Below, one piece after another: positions 44,312 to 53,566 of a stretch of 64,000 nt of DNA. Numbering within the stretch: position 1 is the first letter of the stretch; the number at the start of each line of letters is the position of its first letter. A model generated the notes under the pieces. The model did not search any database, was not told the origin of the DNA, and saw nothing but the letters and a program-made list of their open reading frames with translations. This DNA is from Nitrobacter winogradskyi Nb-255 (lineage in GTDB: Bacteria > Pseudomonadota > Alphaproteobacteria > Rhizobiales > Xanthobacteraceae): the NCBI RefSeq assembly GCF_000012725.1, contig NC_007406.1:710001-774000 (forward strand), read 5' to 3'. A program made the position numbers and the translations under genes.

Positions 44312-45697
44312 CTAGATCGCCTGCCTCGCGATCGCTTCCGTGAACGTTGAAACCTCTCCGCCTGTCTTCGCCGCATAGGTCTCCGCCGGATCCTTGCGAA
44401 GAAAAGCGGTATAGCTTCCATCCTTGTTGCGGACATAGAAGGCTGTCGTTCCGAACAGCTTAAGTCCGGTGTCGTGATCATAGACATAGGCGGCATTGAT
44501 CTTCACGCCCGTCGCCTGAAAATCGGCCGCGGCCTTCAGGAAAGCCGCCGTCGTCGGGTAGGAAAGGATGCCGTCCTTCGCGTGCCAGATCTCGTTCGGC
44601 AGGTCCCGATTGGCGATGAGCGGGTCAACGATCTCCTTACTCTGAGCGGCATAATCAAGCCCAAGCTCGGCATAGGCTTTCTTGACGTATCGGTCGTCGA
44701 CCCATTCCTTGAAATCGAGCGGCGGCGAAAGGTCGGCGCGCGCAAGAACTCCATGATCAAATTCAAGGGTTTCGATCCACTGCGGCTTCAGCGTGGGATC
44801 GACCGTGAGATGCCCGCCCCGCGAATAATAGAGATACAGCACCTCCTTTTCGACGCCGGTCCATTTCTCCATTTGCGCAGCCGCCAGAGCCGGATCCTTT
44901 TTCAGCCATTCACCGGCATCGTGAATCGCCTTGATGAAGGCCACGATGATCTCAGGATACTTGTCGACGAAATCCTTTCGAACAACGACACCATGCAGAT
45001 AGGGGACACCTGTTTGGCTTCCGTCATAAATTTTTCGTCCGGTGCCGCGGTATTCCATGATCTCCGACCACGGGCAGAAATCCGCATGCGCGTCGATTTT
45101 CCCCGTGGCGATATTCGCGGCGCCGACCGATGGAGCCTGATTCTTCAGATCCACATCGCTCAAGGAAATATGCGCATCTTCGAGGGCCTTGATGAGCATC
45201 CCCCAGGCGGCGCTCCCGTACGGGGTTGAGATGGAACGGCCCTTCAGTTGCGCAAGAGAATAGACATTCGATGACGCGGGAACGACGATGGCGTTACCCG
45301 CTCCGCGAAGGTTGTAACCCGTGCTCGACACCAGACTTGTGTTCAAGCTTTTCGTGGCCTGGAACTTGGCGCCATTCACGATGACGGGGTAATCTCCCAT
45401 CACGCCGATGTCGAGCTTTCCAGCCAGCATCTGGTTGGTAATGGGTCCGCCCGACGCATAATCATCCCACTTGAGATTATAGGTGACGTCGACATACTTT
45501 CCGCTGCGTGGCAGGTGCTTTTCGAGAAGCTTCAGCTCCTTGACGATGATCCCGGCGGCATAGGTATCGGTGCACATGCTCTGATGACCGATGCCTATCG
45601 TAATGGCTTCGGCGTGGACGATGTTCGTCGCACCTAGCATGCTGATCATCGCAGTCGCGATGCCAGCAGTCATGTTAGCAACTCTGAAAGAGATCAT
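44312..45697 (-). CDS. ABC substrate-binding protein (nitrate/sulfonate type) with NosL-like tail
   Basis: The product is 461 residues, about 130 more than SsuA/TauA. The signal is VANMTAGIATAMISMLGATN with cleavage near VHA. The binding fold (KLDIGVMGDYPVIVNGAKFQ, SISTPYGSAAWGMLIKALED, GKIDAHADFCPWSEIMEYRG) is of the NMT1/THI5 kind. The extra C terminus (YVYDHDTGLKLFGTTAFYVR, then KDPAETYAAKTGGEVSTF) resembles the C-terminal half of the copper chaperone NosL. A single mature Cys (CTDTYAAG near the N terminus) and another in DFCPW are present. It is the first gene of the operon, so it sets the substrate; the identity is unknown. Confidence 0.8.
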   Translation of the reverse strand: MISFRVANMTAGIATAMISMLGATNIVHAEAITIGIGHQSMCTDTYAAGIIVKELKLLEKHLPRSGKYVDVTYNLKWDDYASGGPITNQMLAGKLDIGVMGDYPVIVNGAKFQATKSLNTSLVSSTGYNLRGAGNAIVVPASSNVYSLAQLKGRSISTPYGSAAWGMLIKALEDAHISLSDVDLKNQAPSVGAANIATGKIDAHADFCPWSEIMEYRGTGRKIYDGSQTGVPYLHGVVVRKDFVDKYPEIIVAFIKAIHDAGEWLKKDPALAAAQMEKWTGVEKEVLYLYYSRGGHLTVDPTLKPQWIETLEFDHGVLARADLSPPLDFKEWVDDRYVKKAYAELGLDYAAQSKEIVDPLIANRDLPNEIWHAKDGILSYPTTAAFLKAAADFQATGVKINAAYVYDHDTGLKLFGTTAFYVRNKDGSYTAFLRKDPAETYAAKTGGEVSTFTEAIARQAI

Positions 45698-45985
45698 GGA
45701 GTTGTCTCGCGATATCAAATTCGACCATCGAACCATCGAGTCGAACGGGAGGGAGCTGAAGCAATTACTTGCGCTCCCGATCGACCGGATCGACGACGTC
45801 GTCGTACCGCATCAAGCGACAGGTCAAAGATTTTCTCACGATCGGCGGATTGGAGGATGAATCAGTTCGACCGGGATAGATCCACGTGTGAACCTTACTT
45901 AATTTCGGTTCGGATCGATCAAGCGGGTAGACTTTGCCGCAGTATCGATTTTAGGTTGCGCTCGAAATCAACAGGCAAGCGGCAT
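45698..45985. promoter_or_regulatory. Divergent control region between the ABC operon and the Crp/Fnr gene
   Basis: The 288-bp region lies between oppositely oriented genes and must carry both promoters. An inverted repeat, TTCGAC (45720-45725) and GTCGAA (45740-45745), is a candidate operator, although its spacing (14) is wider than the classical Crp/Fnr site. No perfect TTGAT-N4-ATCAA box was found. Confidence 0.35.
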
Positions 45986-46828
45986 ATGACGACCGTCAAG
46001 CACGTTACTGCGATCGCGCCTTCCAGATTCTTGGGACAGTCGCGCGTCATCGCTCGCCTGCATGGGCCTGACGAAGAGAGGACTTCGACGGGTTCGAGCG
46101 AACTTGTGAATGCCGCCGCTCGCTCCGCGCTGTTCATGAGCGAAACCATTGAGAGCCTGAATGTCGGCGCGCGGTTTCTCGACCGCCTGTCCGTCGAGCA
46201 GCGCGCGCAAGTTCGCGCAGCCGGCCGCGGCCTCGTCGTGCGGCAAGGAGATCCCGTCTTCAGCCAGGGCGAGCATCACGATGGGATATTCATCATCGAC
46301 CGCGGTCAGGTACGGGTCTATTACTCCGCGCCGTCCGGCCGCGAGATTACCCTTGCCTATTGGACGCCGGGGCATTTTATCGGAGGTCCGGGCGTATCCG
46401 GCGGCGGCGTGTACATGTGGTCTGGCGTTGCCATTGAAGATTGCGCGATTACGATGCTGCCAAGCGCCGTGCTGCGGAAACTTCTGCTTCAGATGCCGGA
46501 CTTCGCGCTGGCGATGATCGACGGATTGATCGCCAAAGGAGAATGCTATTCGTCGATGGCGCAGATGCTGGGAACGCGGTCCGTCATCGAAAGGCTTGCG
46601 CAGTATCTGGTGAACTTGTCCGAGCTATATGGAATCGACGGCGGCGACGCGATCATCATTAATCGCAAGGTCACCCATGATCAGATCGCCGCGATGGTCG
46701 GATCGACCCGCCAGTGGGTCACCATGATGCTGAAGCGATTTCAGAATGAGCAGATCATCGCCATAGATGGCAACATTATGCGGATCAAGCGTCTCGATAT
46801 GCTCAAGAAAATTCTGTTTCGGGAATAG
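45986..46828 (+). CDS. Crp/Fnr-family transcriptional regulator
   Basis: The product is 280 residues from ATG 45986, or 230 from ATG 46136 (MSETIESLNVG). The cyclic-nucleotide-like domain is RGLVVRQGDPVFSQGEHHDG, IFIIDRGQVRVYYSAPSGRE. The C-terminal helix-turn-helix is KVTHDQIAAMVGSTRQWVTM. There is no N-terminal cysteine set, so it is not an oxygen-sensing Fnr. It diverges from the ABC operon and converges, without any gap, on the HEAT gene, so it is the likely controller of both operons. Confidence 0.88.
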   Translation: MTTVKHVTAIAPSRFLGQSRVIARLHGPDEERTSTGSSELVNAAARSALFMSETIESLNVGARFLDRLSVEQRAQVRAAGRGLVVRQGDPVFSQGEHHDGIFIIDRGQVRVYYSAPSGREITLAYWTPGHFIGGPGVSGGGVYMWSGVAIEDCAITMLPSAVLRKLLLQMPDFALAMIDGLIAKGECYSSMAQMLGTRSVIERLAQYLVNLSELYGIDGGDAIIINRKVTHDQIAAMVGSTRQWVTMMLKRFQNEQIIAIDGNIMRIKRLDMLKKILFRE

Positions 46829-47791
46829 TCAATCCGGGCCGAGCCTGTTGAGAGCCCAGAGCACCGTCTTGCGAACATCCGGATCCGGATCAAGAGCATG
46901 TTCTTCCAGCGCCTCACGCGCGCTTGGTTCGGAAATCTCGCCTAGCGCCGCGGCAGCCTCCTTGCGAACGGACGGAACGTCATCGGCAAGAAGCGGCACG
47001 ATCGCGGGAACGGCGTCGGGCGTGCCTAGCCTGCCCAGACTCTGCAAGATCTTCTGCCGCACCTGCCAGTAGCTGTCGTCGAGCGAGCGTATGAGCGTTT
47101 CTGACGTCGACGGCGAACCCACGCGCCCGATCGTTTCCGCCGCTGCGGCCCGCACCTGCCAGTCATCGTCCGCAAGCGCATCGGCCGACGCCTGGGCGGC
47201 CAATTCGTTTCGCGCGAAAGATAAGGCGCTGATGGCGGCTAACCGCACGCTGGCGCTGGCATCCTTCGATGCGTGAATAAGCGAGGGCAGCGTATCAAGG
47301 CGTTTGAGATATCCGATCACGCCGACGGCTTGAGCCCGTACCGCGGCGTCGCTGTCTGCGAGGGCCACAACGGCGGAGCTCAAGGATGCGTTCACCTGCA
47401 GCGCTTTCAGCGCGCGAAAAATCGCCGCCCGCACGAAAGACGAGCCGTGTGACACAAAAGGAAGCAGAACCTCGCTTACTTCCGGATCGCGAAGTTCCGC
47501 CAGGCTGTCCGCCGCTGCCCGAGCCACATCCGGAACCGGGTCGGTCACGGCTTGCACCAGGGCTTCGGCCACGTCCGAGCCATCGAACTCGCCGAGCGCG
47601 CGCGCCGCCTGCAACCGGACATCCGACGACGAATCGGCAGTCGCCCGCGACAAAAATGAAACCGCCGCGCTGTTCGACGTTTCGGCGAGCTCGATGACCG
47701 CGAGACGCCGAACGGAGGCATCCGAACTCGAAAGCCCCCGGGCGATCTCGTCCACGTCGCCGAAATCCTCGAATGGTTCAGGATGCCGCAT
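46829..47791 (-). CDS. HEAT-repeat (PBS-lyase type) protein
   Basis: The product is 320 residues built almost wholly of about ten EZ-HEAT repeats of about 30 residues, e.g. VRLQAARALGEFDGSDVAEA, VRAAAAETIGRVGSPSTSET, VRKEAAAALGEISEPSAREA. There is no signal or catalytic motif. Such solenoids serve as scaffolds or as maturation or docking partners of redox enzymes and phycobiliproteins. It starts one base after the ferredoxin stop, so it is surely cotranscribed with the AprBA-like pair and may hold the complex together. Confidence 0.88.
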   Translation of the reverse strand: MRHPEPFEDFGDVDEIARGLSSSDASVRRLAVIELAETSNSAAVSFLSRATADSSSDVRLQAARALGEFDGSDVAEALVQAVTDPVPDVARAAADSLAELRDPEVSEVLLPFVSHGSSFVRAAIFRALKALQVNASLSSAVVALADSDAAVRAQAVGVIGYLKRLDTLPSLIHASKDASASVRLAAISALSFARNELAAQASADALADDDWQVRAAAAETIGRVGSPSTSETLIRSLDDSYWQVRQKILQSLGRLGTPDAVPAIVPLLADDVPSVRKEAAAALGEISEPSAREALEEHALDPDPDVRKTVLWALNRLGPD

Positions 47792-47792
47792 C

Positions 47793-48026
47793 TCAGCGCA
47801 ACAGGTATGGAATGTTGACGGTCACGGCGCCGGTCGGACAATCGGTTTCGCACGGCATGCAGTACCAGCACTCGTCGTATTTCATATAGGCCTTGCCCGT
47901 GAGATCACTGATCCGCAACACATCGAGCGGACAGACGTCCACACACACCGTGCATCCCTTGTCAGCGATACACTTGGCCTCGTCCACAACGACCGGCACC
48001 GTCGTTGGCGTATGAGCAATAGGCAT
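47793..48026 (-). CDS. AprB-like 2x[4Fe-4S] ferredoxin
   Basis: The product is 77 residues, with ATG 48026 after GAGGA. The first cluster is CIADKGCTVCVDVCP and the second is CWYCMPCETDCP. The order (first motif with a three-residue insertion, then E-C-W-x-C-x-x-C) follows the beta subunit of adenylylsulfate reductase. It lies 10 bases after the AprA-like gene. It should pass electrons to or from the flavoprotein FAD. It lacks the AprB C-terminal tail that wraps the alpha subunit. Confidence 0.88.
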   Translation of the reverse strand: MPIAHTPTTVPVVVDEAKCIADKGCTVCVDVCPLDVLRISDLTGKAYMKYDECWYCMPCETDCPTGAVTVNIPYLLR

Positions 48027-48036
48027 GGTATCCTCG

Positions 48037-49773
48037 TCAAGCAGACTTACGGATGCGTTGGCGATCATAGGCGGATCGCTCCGATTCCTCGATCGGAACG
48101 ATATAGGCGGCGACCGGCCGTTTCTCCACGATCATCCGCCCATCCTGCTTGCGAAGGATGCTGTGGCAGAACCACTCGTCATTGTTCTTCTCCGGAAAGT
48201 CGACCCGATGATGATAGAACCCCCAGCGGCTCTCCGTGCGAAACAGTGACGCCGCCGCCGCCATGTCCGCGCAGTCGATAATCGAGGCGGCTTCCAACGA
48301 ACGCATCAGCTCGTGCGCGTCGCGTGCCACCATGCGGTTCTCGAGATCCTCGCGCACTTCCGCTAGCCGCATCCGGCCAAGCTTCATCTTGGCCGTCACC
48401 TTGGGCGGCTGAAGATAATCGTTCACTAGACGGCGAGTCTTGTACTCAATCTGGTTTGGAGGAATGCCGTCCTCACGTTTCGTAGGCGCCAGGACACGGG
48501 CCTTCTCGCGCTCGACCTCGCTGAGGTCATAGTCGGAAAGATCGATCTCCTCGGCAAAACCGGCTGCATGTTCACCGGCGACCGCGCCGTTCGTGAACGC
48601 CCCGAGCATATAGTTGTGCGGGACGCTGGCCATATCTCCGGCGGCGTAAAGTCCCGTCACCGTGGTCCGCGCGAATTCATCGACAAACACGCCTGACGCG
48701 CTGTGACCGGAGCAGAATCCGATCTCGGAGATGTGCATTTCGATCATCCGCTCGCGATAATCCGTGCCGCGATTCTGATGGAAGCGCCCCCGTGACGGCC
48801 GCTCGACATTGTGGAGAACCGCCTCGATCTCACTGATCGTGTCGCCATGGAGATGGTCGAGTTTTAGAAAGACAGGACCCTTTCCGGACTGCAGCTCGTT
48901 ATAGAACTCCTGCATCATCTGCCCGGACCAATAATCACATTCGATGAAGCGATTGCCGTTGTTATTGGTGGTGTAGCCACCGAAGGGACCGGCTACATAG
49001 GCGCAGGCAGGACCATTGTAATCCTTGATCAGCGGATTGATCTGGTAGCACTCGAGGTTCGCGAACCCCGCGCCGGCGTGATACGCCATCGCGTAGCCGT
49101 CACCGGAATTGGCGGCGTTCTCGTATGTCCCCCAGAGGTATCCGGATTGCGGCAGGCCGAGCCGGCCGGCAGCGCCCGCGCAAAGGATCACGGTCTTGGC
49201 GCGTATCACCAGGAATTCCGCGTCACGCGTATTGACGGCGATGGCGCCGGCAACCTGACCGTCGCGGCCGGTCAATAATCGGGTCGCCATGTAACGGTTG
49301 GAAATAAGAACCTTCTCGCGGCGCAACTGCCGATAGAGCGCCTTCTTGACAGTATCGCCATTAGGCATCGGCAAAACGTATGAACCCAGATGATGGACTT
49401 TCTTGACGTCGAAATCACCATTCTCAGTCTTCTGGAACTTGATGCCGAACCTGTCGAGCTCCTGAATCATCTCGAAGCATCGCGACGCATACTTATAGAC
49501 CGGAGCCTGATCGCATATGCCATCATTCGCGATGGTGATTTCCTTGGTGTACTGCTCCGGCGTCGCATAACCGGGGATGACCGCGTTGTTGAGGCCATCC
49601 ATGCCCATGGCAATCGCCCCTGAACGTTTCACGTTCGCTTTCTCGAGAAGTATCACGCGCATGTTCGGGTGGCGGCGCTTCGCTCGATAGGCCGCCATCG
49701 GCCCGGCCGTCCCGCCACCGATCACCAGAACGTCGCACGATACTTCAGTTGAACCCTCCCTGATCTCGTCCAT
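48037..49773 (-). CDS. AprA-like flavoprotein of the fumarate reductase/adenylylsulfate reductase family
   Basis: The product is 578 residues from ATG 49773 (GAGAGGG upstream). FAD-binding segments are CDVLVIGGGTAGPMAAYRAK, VKRSGAIAMGMDGLNNAVIP (the AprA-like VKRSGA) and TTVTGLYAAGDMASVPHNYM. The substrate side has RERMIEMHISEIGF and SGHSASGVFVDEFA. It pairs with the ferredoxin downstream. True AprA converts APS to sulfite. This relative may instead act on another sulfur or organic substrate, as the gene set lacks ATP sulfurylase and dissimilatory sulfite reductase. It is cytoplasmic, with no signal peptide. Confidence 0.85.
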   Translation of the reverse strand: MDEIREGSTEVSCDVLVIGGGTAGPMAAYRAKRRHPNMRVILLEKANVKRSGAIAMGMDGLNNAVIPGYATPEQYTKEITIANDGICDQAPVYKYASRCFEMIQELDRFGIKFQKTENGDFDVKKVHHLGSYVLPMPNGDTVKKALYRQLRREKVLISNRYMATRLLTGRDGQVAGAIAVNTRDAEFLVIRAKTVILCAGAAGRLGLPQSGYLWGTYENAANSGDGYAMAYHAGAGFANLECYQINPLIKDYNGPACAYVAGPFGGYTTNNNGNRFIECDYWSGQMMQEFYNELQSGKGPVFLKLDHLHGDTISEIEAVLHNVERPSRGRFHQNRGTDYRERMIEMHISEIGFCSGHSASGVFVDEFARTTVTGLYAAGDMASVPHNYMLGAFTNGAVAGEHAAGFAEEIDLSDYDLSEVEREKARVLAPTKREDGIPPNQIEYKTRRLVNDYLQPPKVTAKMKLGRMRLAEVREDLENRMVARDAHELMRSLEAASIIDCADMAAAASLFRTESRWGFYHHRVDFPEKNNDEWFCHSILRKQDGRMIVEKRPVAAYIVPIEESERSAYDRQRIRKSA

Positions 49774-49786
49774 CGCAGTCGCCCTC

Positions 49787-50080
49787 TCAGTTTGGAGTCT
49801 GGCCGGCGAGTTCGCGCAGATAGCACCACGGATAGATTCCACGATCATGTCCATCCGAGAACGAAAGACGCAAGGCGTAATTCCCGATCGCTTCGATGGA
49901 GGTCACATGTAGATCGGGCGGAAGATAAAGCTCGACGCCATCGGCCTGGCGGCGAATTTCCGTGGCCGCGCGGCTGGCGCGGCGGAGCCGTTCCGCTTCA
50001 AGACGCCGGACGCCGCAATCATGCCAGGTCAGTGCCAGCACCGTGGCGCCTTCAACGAGTTCGACGTTGGTCGGCTGCAT
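49787..50080 (-). CDS. DUF971 (gamma-butyrobetaine hydroxylase N-terminal-like) protein
   Basis: The product is 97 residues, with GGAG six bases before ATG 50080. Typical DUF971 segments are LALTWHDCGVRRLEAERLRR, then GNYALRLSFSDGHDRGIYPW and CYLREL. The domain occurs alone or fused to Fe-S scaffold proteins of the Mrp/Nbp35 type and to gamma-butyrobetaine hydroxylase. Being first in the operon with the AprBA-like pair, it may help load Fe-S clusters or fix the substrate; that is inference. Confidence 0.88.
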   Translation of the reverse strand: MQPTNVELVEGATVLALTWHDCGVRRLEAERLRRASRAATEIRRQADGVELYLPPDLHVTSIEAIGNYALRLSFSDGHDRGIYPWCYLRELAGQTPN

Positions 50081-50619
50081 TCTCGCTCCAATCGTTATTG
50101 CAGTCGTCTTGTACGGCTGATCCGACGGGCGACGCGCGCAATAAATTGCTTTTGCGAGCTGCAAGTGGAGAATGCGCGCGTACCGAGCGAATGGCCATAA
50201 ACTATGAGAGATAAAACGATGCGTGACTTTCTCTCATTCAAAACAAACGTGGCGCGCTTTCGGAAATAACAGCGATAGCATTGTTATTTTCTTTCACGTA
50301 TCGACATTCGCCGTTCTGCTGCGCATCATCTTGTCGTCATGGTTCGCTCTGATCCGGAATCTGGATCGCGCGAGCAGGAGCCGGATGGGAGACTTAATTG
50401 AATCGCAGCGATTTTGATGGTCGCAAAGGCCGTCATTGTTGCGACACGAGCATCGCCGTTGAAAAGAAGCTGGCCGCTGGCAGCCGTCGTAGCCTGACAA
50501 GGTGTCATCGATAGGCGTGATGGTCAGGCTTGATTTTCACGGCGTCGTCGTCGCGACAGCGTTGATGGCCGGGCGAGCCTGACGCTCTCAGTCATTATAA
50601 CTCTATCGGAGATTTCAAC
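50081..50619. other. 539-bp region between two divergent operons
   Basis: It carries the promoters of the minus-strand DUF971 operon and of the plus-strand ssu operon. No gene, RNA or clear operator was recognised. Confidence 0.4.
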
Positions 50620-51568
50620 ATGCGTTCGCTCGAACGATTGATGATGGCCGCAATCTTGTCGATAAGCGTATTCGCCGTCTCCATGGGCGTATCCTATGCT
50701 CATGACAAGGTGGTTCGCGTCGGCTACCAGAAGTACGGAAATCTCATTCTGCTCAAGGGCAAGGGAACCCTTGAGCAGAAGCTCGCTCCTTTGGGCTTCA
50801 AAGTCGAATGGAAGGAGTTTCCATCGGGTCCGCCGCTGCTCGAAGCGCTGAACGTTGATGCGATCGATTTCGGACACGCCGGTGAGTCGCCGCCGATCTT
50901 TGGTCAGGCGGCGGGCGCGCAGTTTCTTTATGTTGGGCATGAGCCGCCAGCGCCGAAAGGGGAGGCGATCCTGGTGCCAAAGACGTCACCGATCACGCAG
51001 GTTGCGGACCTCAAGGGCAAGAAGGTCGCCTTCAACAAGGGATCCAACGTTCACTATCTGCTGGTAAAGGCGCTGGAGAAGGCGAGCCTGAAATACGCTG
51101 ACATCGAACCGGTGTTTCTCGCGCCGGCTGATGCGCGCGCCGCTTTCGAGCGTGGCTCCGTTGACGCCTGGGTGATGGGATCCGTATCAGGCTTCCGCGG
51201 AAGTCGCGACGGGCGCCCGCACCCTTGCCGACGGGACGGGGCTTGCGCCCAATCACCAGTTCTATCTCGCCAGCCAGAAATTCACCTCAGCCTACCCGCA
51301 GATTGTCGATGCGGTGATCGATGCGCTCGCCGATATTGATCGTTGGGCCGATGGCAAGGAGGCGGCGGTTGCCGAGGAACTTAGCGCCGGCATCGGCATT
51401 CCTGCTCCAGTGCTGGAGATCGCGCTCAAGCGTCAGACCTATGGCATCCGGCCGCTGGATGACAAGGTGGTCGCCAGCCAGCAGAGCATTGCCGACACCT
51501 TCCATGCATTGGGGCTTCTGCCGAAACCGCTGGTCGTCTCTTCGATCGTCAGAAAGGCCGGATTATGA
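50620..51568 (+). pseudogene. ssuA: Alkanesulfonate-binding protein SsuA with a frameshift
   Basis: The first frame gives a signal (MAAILSISVFAVSMGVSYAH) and the SsuA body (KVVRVGYQKYGNLILLKGKG, IDFGHAGESPPIFGQAAGAQ, GKKVAFNKGSNVHYLLVKAL) as far as VDAWVM. The continuation WDPYQASAEVATGARTLADG and the tail to SSIVRKAGL lie in the +1 frame. At about 51174-51180 the expected AWVIWDP is missing two bases (GTG-A-TGG-GAT). Joined, the parts give a normal-length SsuA, and the stop overlaps the ssuD ATG. It is either a real 2-bp deletion or a sequencing error; ssuB has a similar lesion. Confidence 0.88.
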
Positions 51569-52755
51569 CCGTTGCTCCGGCTGCAAAAGTGAAGCTGCTC
51601 TGGTTTCTGCCGACTCACGGCGATGGCCGCTATCTCGGTACAACCACCGGCGGCCGCGAGGTGAACTTCAGCTATCTGCGTCAGATCGCGCAGGCCGCCG
51701 ATCAACTCGGCTATTACGGGGTGCTGCTGCCGACGGGTCGGAGTTGCGAGGATTCGTGGGTGACCGCTTCGGCTGTCGCGCCGTGGACAGAGCGCCTGCG
51801 TTATCTGGTGGCGGTGCGGCCCGGTCTGCAATCGCCGACCGTCGCGGCTCGAATGACCGCGACGCTTGATCGGGTGTCCAATGGCAGGCTGCTGATCAAC
51901 GTCGTGACCGGCGGTGACCCCGTCGAGAACAAGGGCGACGGCGTCTATCTCGATCACGACGAGCGCTATGTCGTGACCCGGGAGTTTCTGAACGTGTATC
52001 GGAGCTTGCTGGCGGGCGAGAGCGTGAACGTCGACGGCAGGCATATCCGCATCGAGGACGGCCGCCTGCTGTTTCAGCCGGTACAGCAGCCGTATCCGCC
52101 GCTTTATTTTGGCGGGTCATCGGATGCGGGCATCGATGTCGCGGTCGATACCGTCGACAAGTATCTGACCTGGGGAGAGCCTCCGGCGCAGGTCGCGGAC
52201 AAGGTCAACCGCGTTCGCGCGCTGGCCGCGACGCGCGGGCGACAGCTCAGTTTTGGAATCCGGCTGCACGTCATTGTGCGCGAGACCAATGCCGAGGCAT
52301 GGCGAGCGGCGGATGAACTGATTTCCTACGTCACCGACGACACCATCGCGGCTGCGCAGAAGATCTTCTCGCGCATGGACTCCGTCGGTCAGCAGCGCAT
52401 GGCGCAGTTGCACGGCGGGCGCCGCGACAAACTCGAAATCAGTCCGAATCTGTGGGGCGGGGTCGGGCTGGTCCGCGGTGGCGCTGGGACTGCGCTGGTC
52501 GGAGATCCCGATACGGTCGCGGCCAGGATCAGGGAATATCAGGATATCGGCATCGATACTTTCATCCTGTCCGGCTATCCGCATCTTGAGGAAGCCTACC
52601 GGTTTGCCGAGCTTGTGTTTCCGCTGCTGTCGCAGCCGGCTCGCGACAAGGTCGACACCATCCGACTCAATACCGGACCATTCGGCGAGACCATCGCCAA
52701 TGAAAGCCGCCCCACGGAGGCGCGGCCGCTGCAGCGGGAGACCGTCCGTTCATGA
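51565..52755 (+). CDS. ssuD: FMNH2-dependent alkanesulfonate monooxygenase
   Basis: The product is 396 residues, usual SsuD length. The luciferase-like barrel is marked by [40 protein letters not shown] (with the conserved Cys), [20 protein letters not shown], and [20 protein letters not shown]. It cleaves C1-C14 sulfonates to sulfite and aldehyde using reduced flavin from the SsuE-like enzyme. It is intact and starts within the ssuA stop codon. Confidence 0.96.
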   Translation: MTVAPAAKVKLLWFLPTHGDGRYLGTTTGGREVNFSYLRQIAQAADQLGYYGVLLPTGRSCEDSWVTASAVAPWTERLRYLVAVRPGLQSPTVAARMTATLDRVSNGRLLINVVTGGDPVENKGDGVYLDHDERYVVTREFLNVYRSLLAGESVNVDGRHIRIEDGRLLFQPVQQPYPPLYFGGSSDAGIDVAVDTVDKYLTWGEPPAQVADKVNRVRALAATRGRQLSFGIRLHVIVRETNAEAWRAADELISYVTDDTIAAAQKIFSRMDSVGQQRMAQLHGGRRDKLEISPNLWGGVGLVRGGAGTALVGDPDTVAARIREYQDIGIDTFILSGYPHLEEAYRFAELVFPLLSQPARDKVDTIRLNTGPFGETIANESRPTEARPLQRETVRS

Positions 52756-53558
52756 GCATGGCGGGGGCGCTTTCAGGCGATCGCAAGTGGCGGTTGCCGC
52801 GTCTTGACGGAGTCGTTCAGTGGCTTCTGCCGGCCGCTATCCTGCTTGTCTGGCAGGTCGCCTGCAGCACGGGCTATGTGCCGGCGCGTGTGCTGCCGGC
52901 GCCGACCGAGGTCGTGCTGGCGGGCTGGAAGTCGCTGCAGTCGGGCGAGCTGGTTCAAAACATCTGGGTCAGCTTCTGGCGCGCGGTCGTGGGTTTCCTG
53001 ATCGGCGGCGGCATCGGCTTTGCGTTCGGCCTTGCCAACGGGCTGTCGCCATTCAGCGACAAGCTGACCGACACCACGTTGCAGATGATCCGCAACGTGC
53101 CGCATCTGGCGCTGATCCCGCTCGTCATTCTGTGGTTCGGCATCGAGGAGGCGGCGAAACTGTTCCTGGTAGCGCTCGGCGTATTCTTTCCGGTCTACCT
53201 GAACACGCTGCACGGCATCCGCACCGTCGATCCGCAACTGATCGAGATGGGGCGCGTCTACGGCATGAATAGCGGCGAGCTGTTCCGCCGCGTCATCTTC
53301 CCGGGCGCGCTGCCCTCGATCTTTGTCGGCGTTCGATTCTCGCTTGGCATCATGTGGCTGACCTTGATCGTGGCGGAGACCATCGCGTCCTCATCGGGAC
53401 TTGGCTACATGGCGATGCAGGCACGGGAGTTCATGCTGATCGACGTCGTCGTGCTCAGCATCCTGATCTATGCGCTGCTTGGAAAGGTGGCCGACAGCGC
53501 CTCGCGTTTTCTCGAGCGGATCACCTTGTCGTGGCATCCCGCATTTCAAAAACATTGA
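52752..53558 (+). CDS. ssuC: Alkanesulfonate ABC permease
   Basis: The product is 268 residues with six membrane segments and the permease signature [20 protein letters not shown], then [40 protein letters not shown] is typical of SsuC. It overlaps ssuD by four bases (ATGA) and is followed by the broken ssuB. The gene itself is undamaged. Confidence 0.94.
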   Translation: MSMAGALSGDRKWRLPRLDGVVQWLLPAAILLVWQVACSTGYVPARVLPAPTEVVLAGWKSLQSGELVQNIWVSFWRAVVGFLIGGGIGFAFGLANGLSPFSDKLTDTTLQMIRNVPHLALIPLVILWFGIEEAAKLFLVALGVFFPVYLNTLHGIRTVDPQLIEMGRVYGMNSGELFRRVIFPGALPSIFVGVRFSLGIMWLTLIVAETIASSSGLGYMAMQAREFMLIDVVVLSILIYALLGKVADSASRFLERITLSWHPAFQKH

Positions 53559-53566
53559 GAGCGACC

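Noticed and set aside
45857-45985. N-terminal extension of the Crp/Fnr regulator from 45857
   Set aside because: The extra residues are not like the family and the ATG at 45986 has a better ribosome site; the family core starts later still.
48037-49773. Succinate dehydrogenase or fumarate reductase flavoprotein
   Set aside because: The VKRSGA segment and the partner ferredoxin resemble AprA/AprB, and there is no Sdh membrane subunit or Rieske-type iron-sulfur protein next to it.
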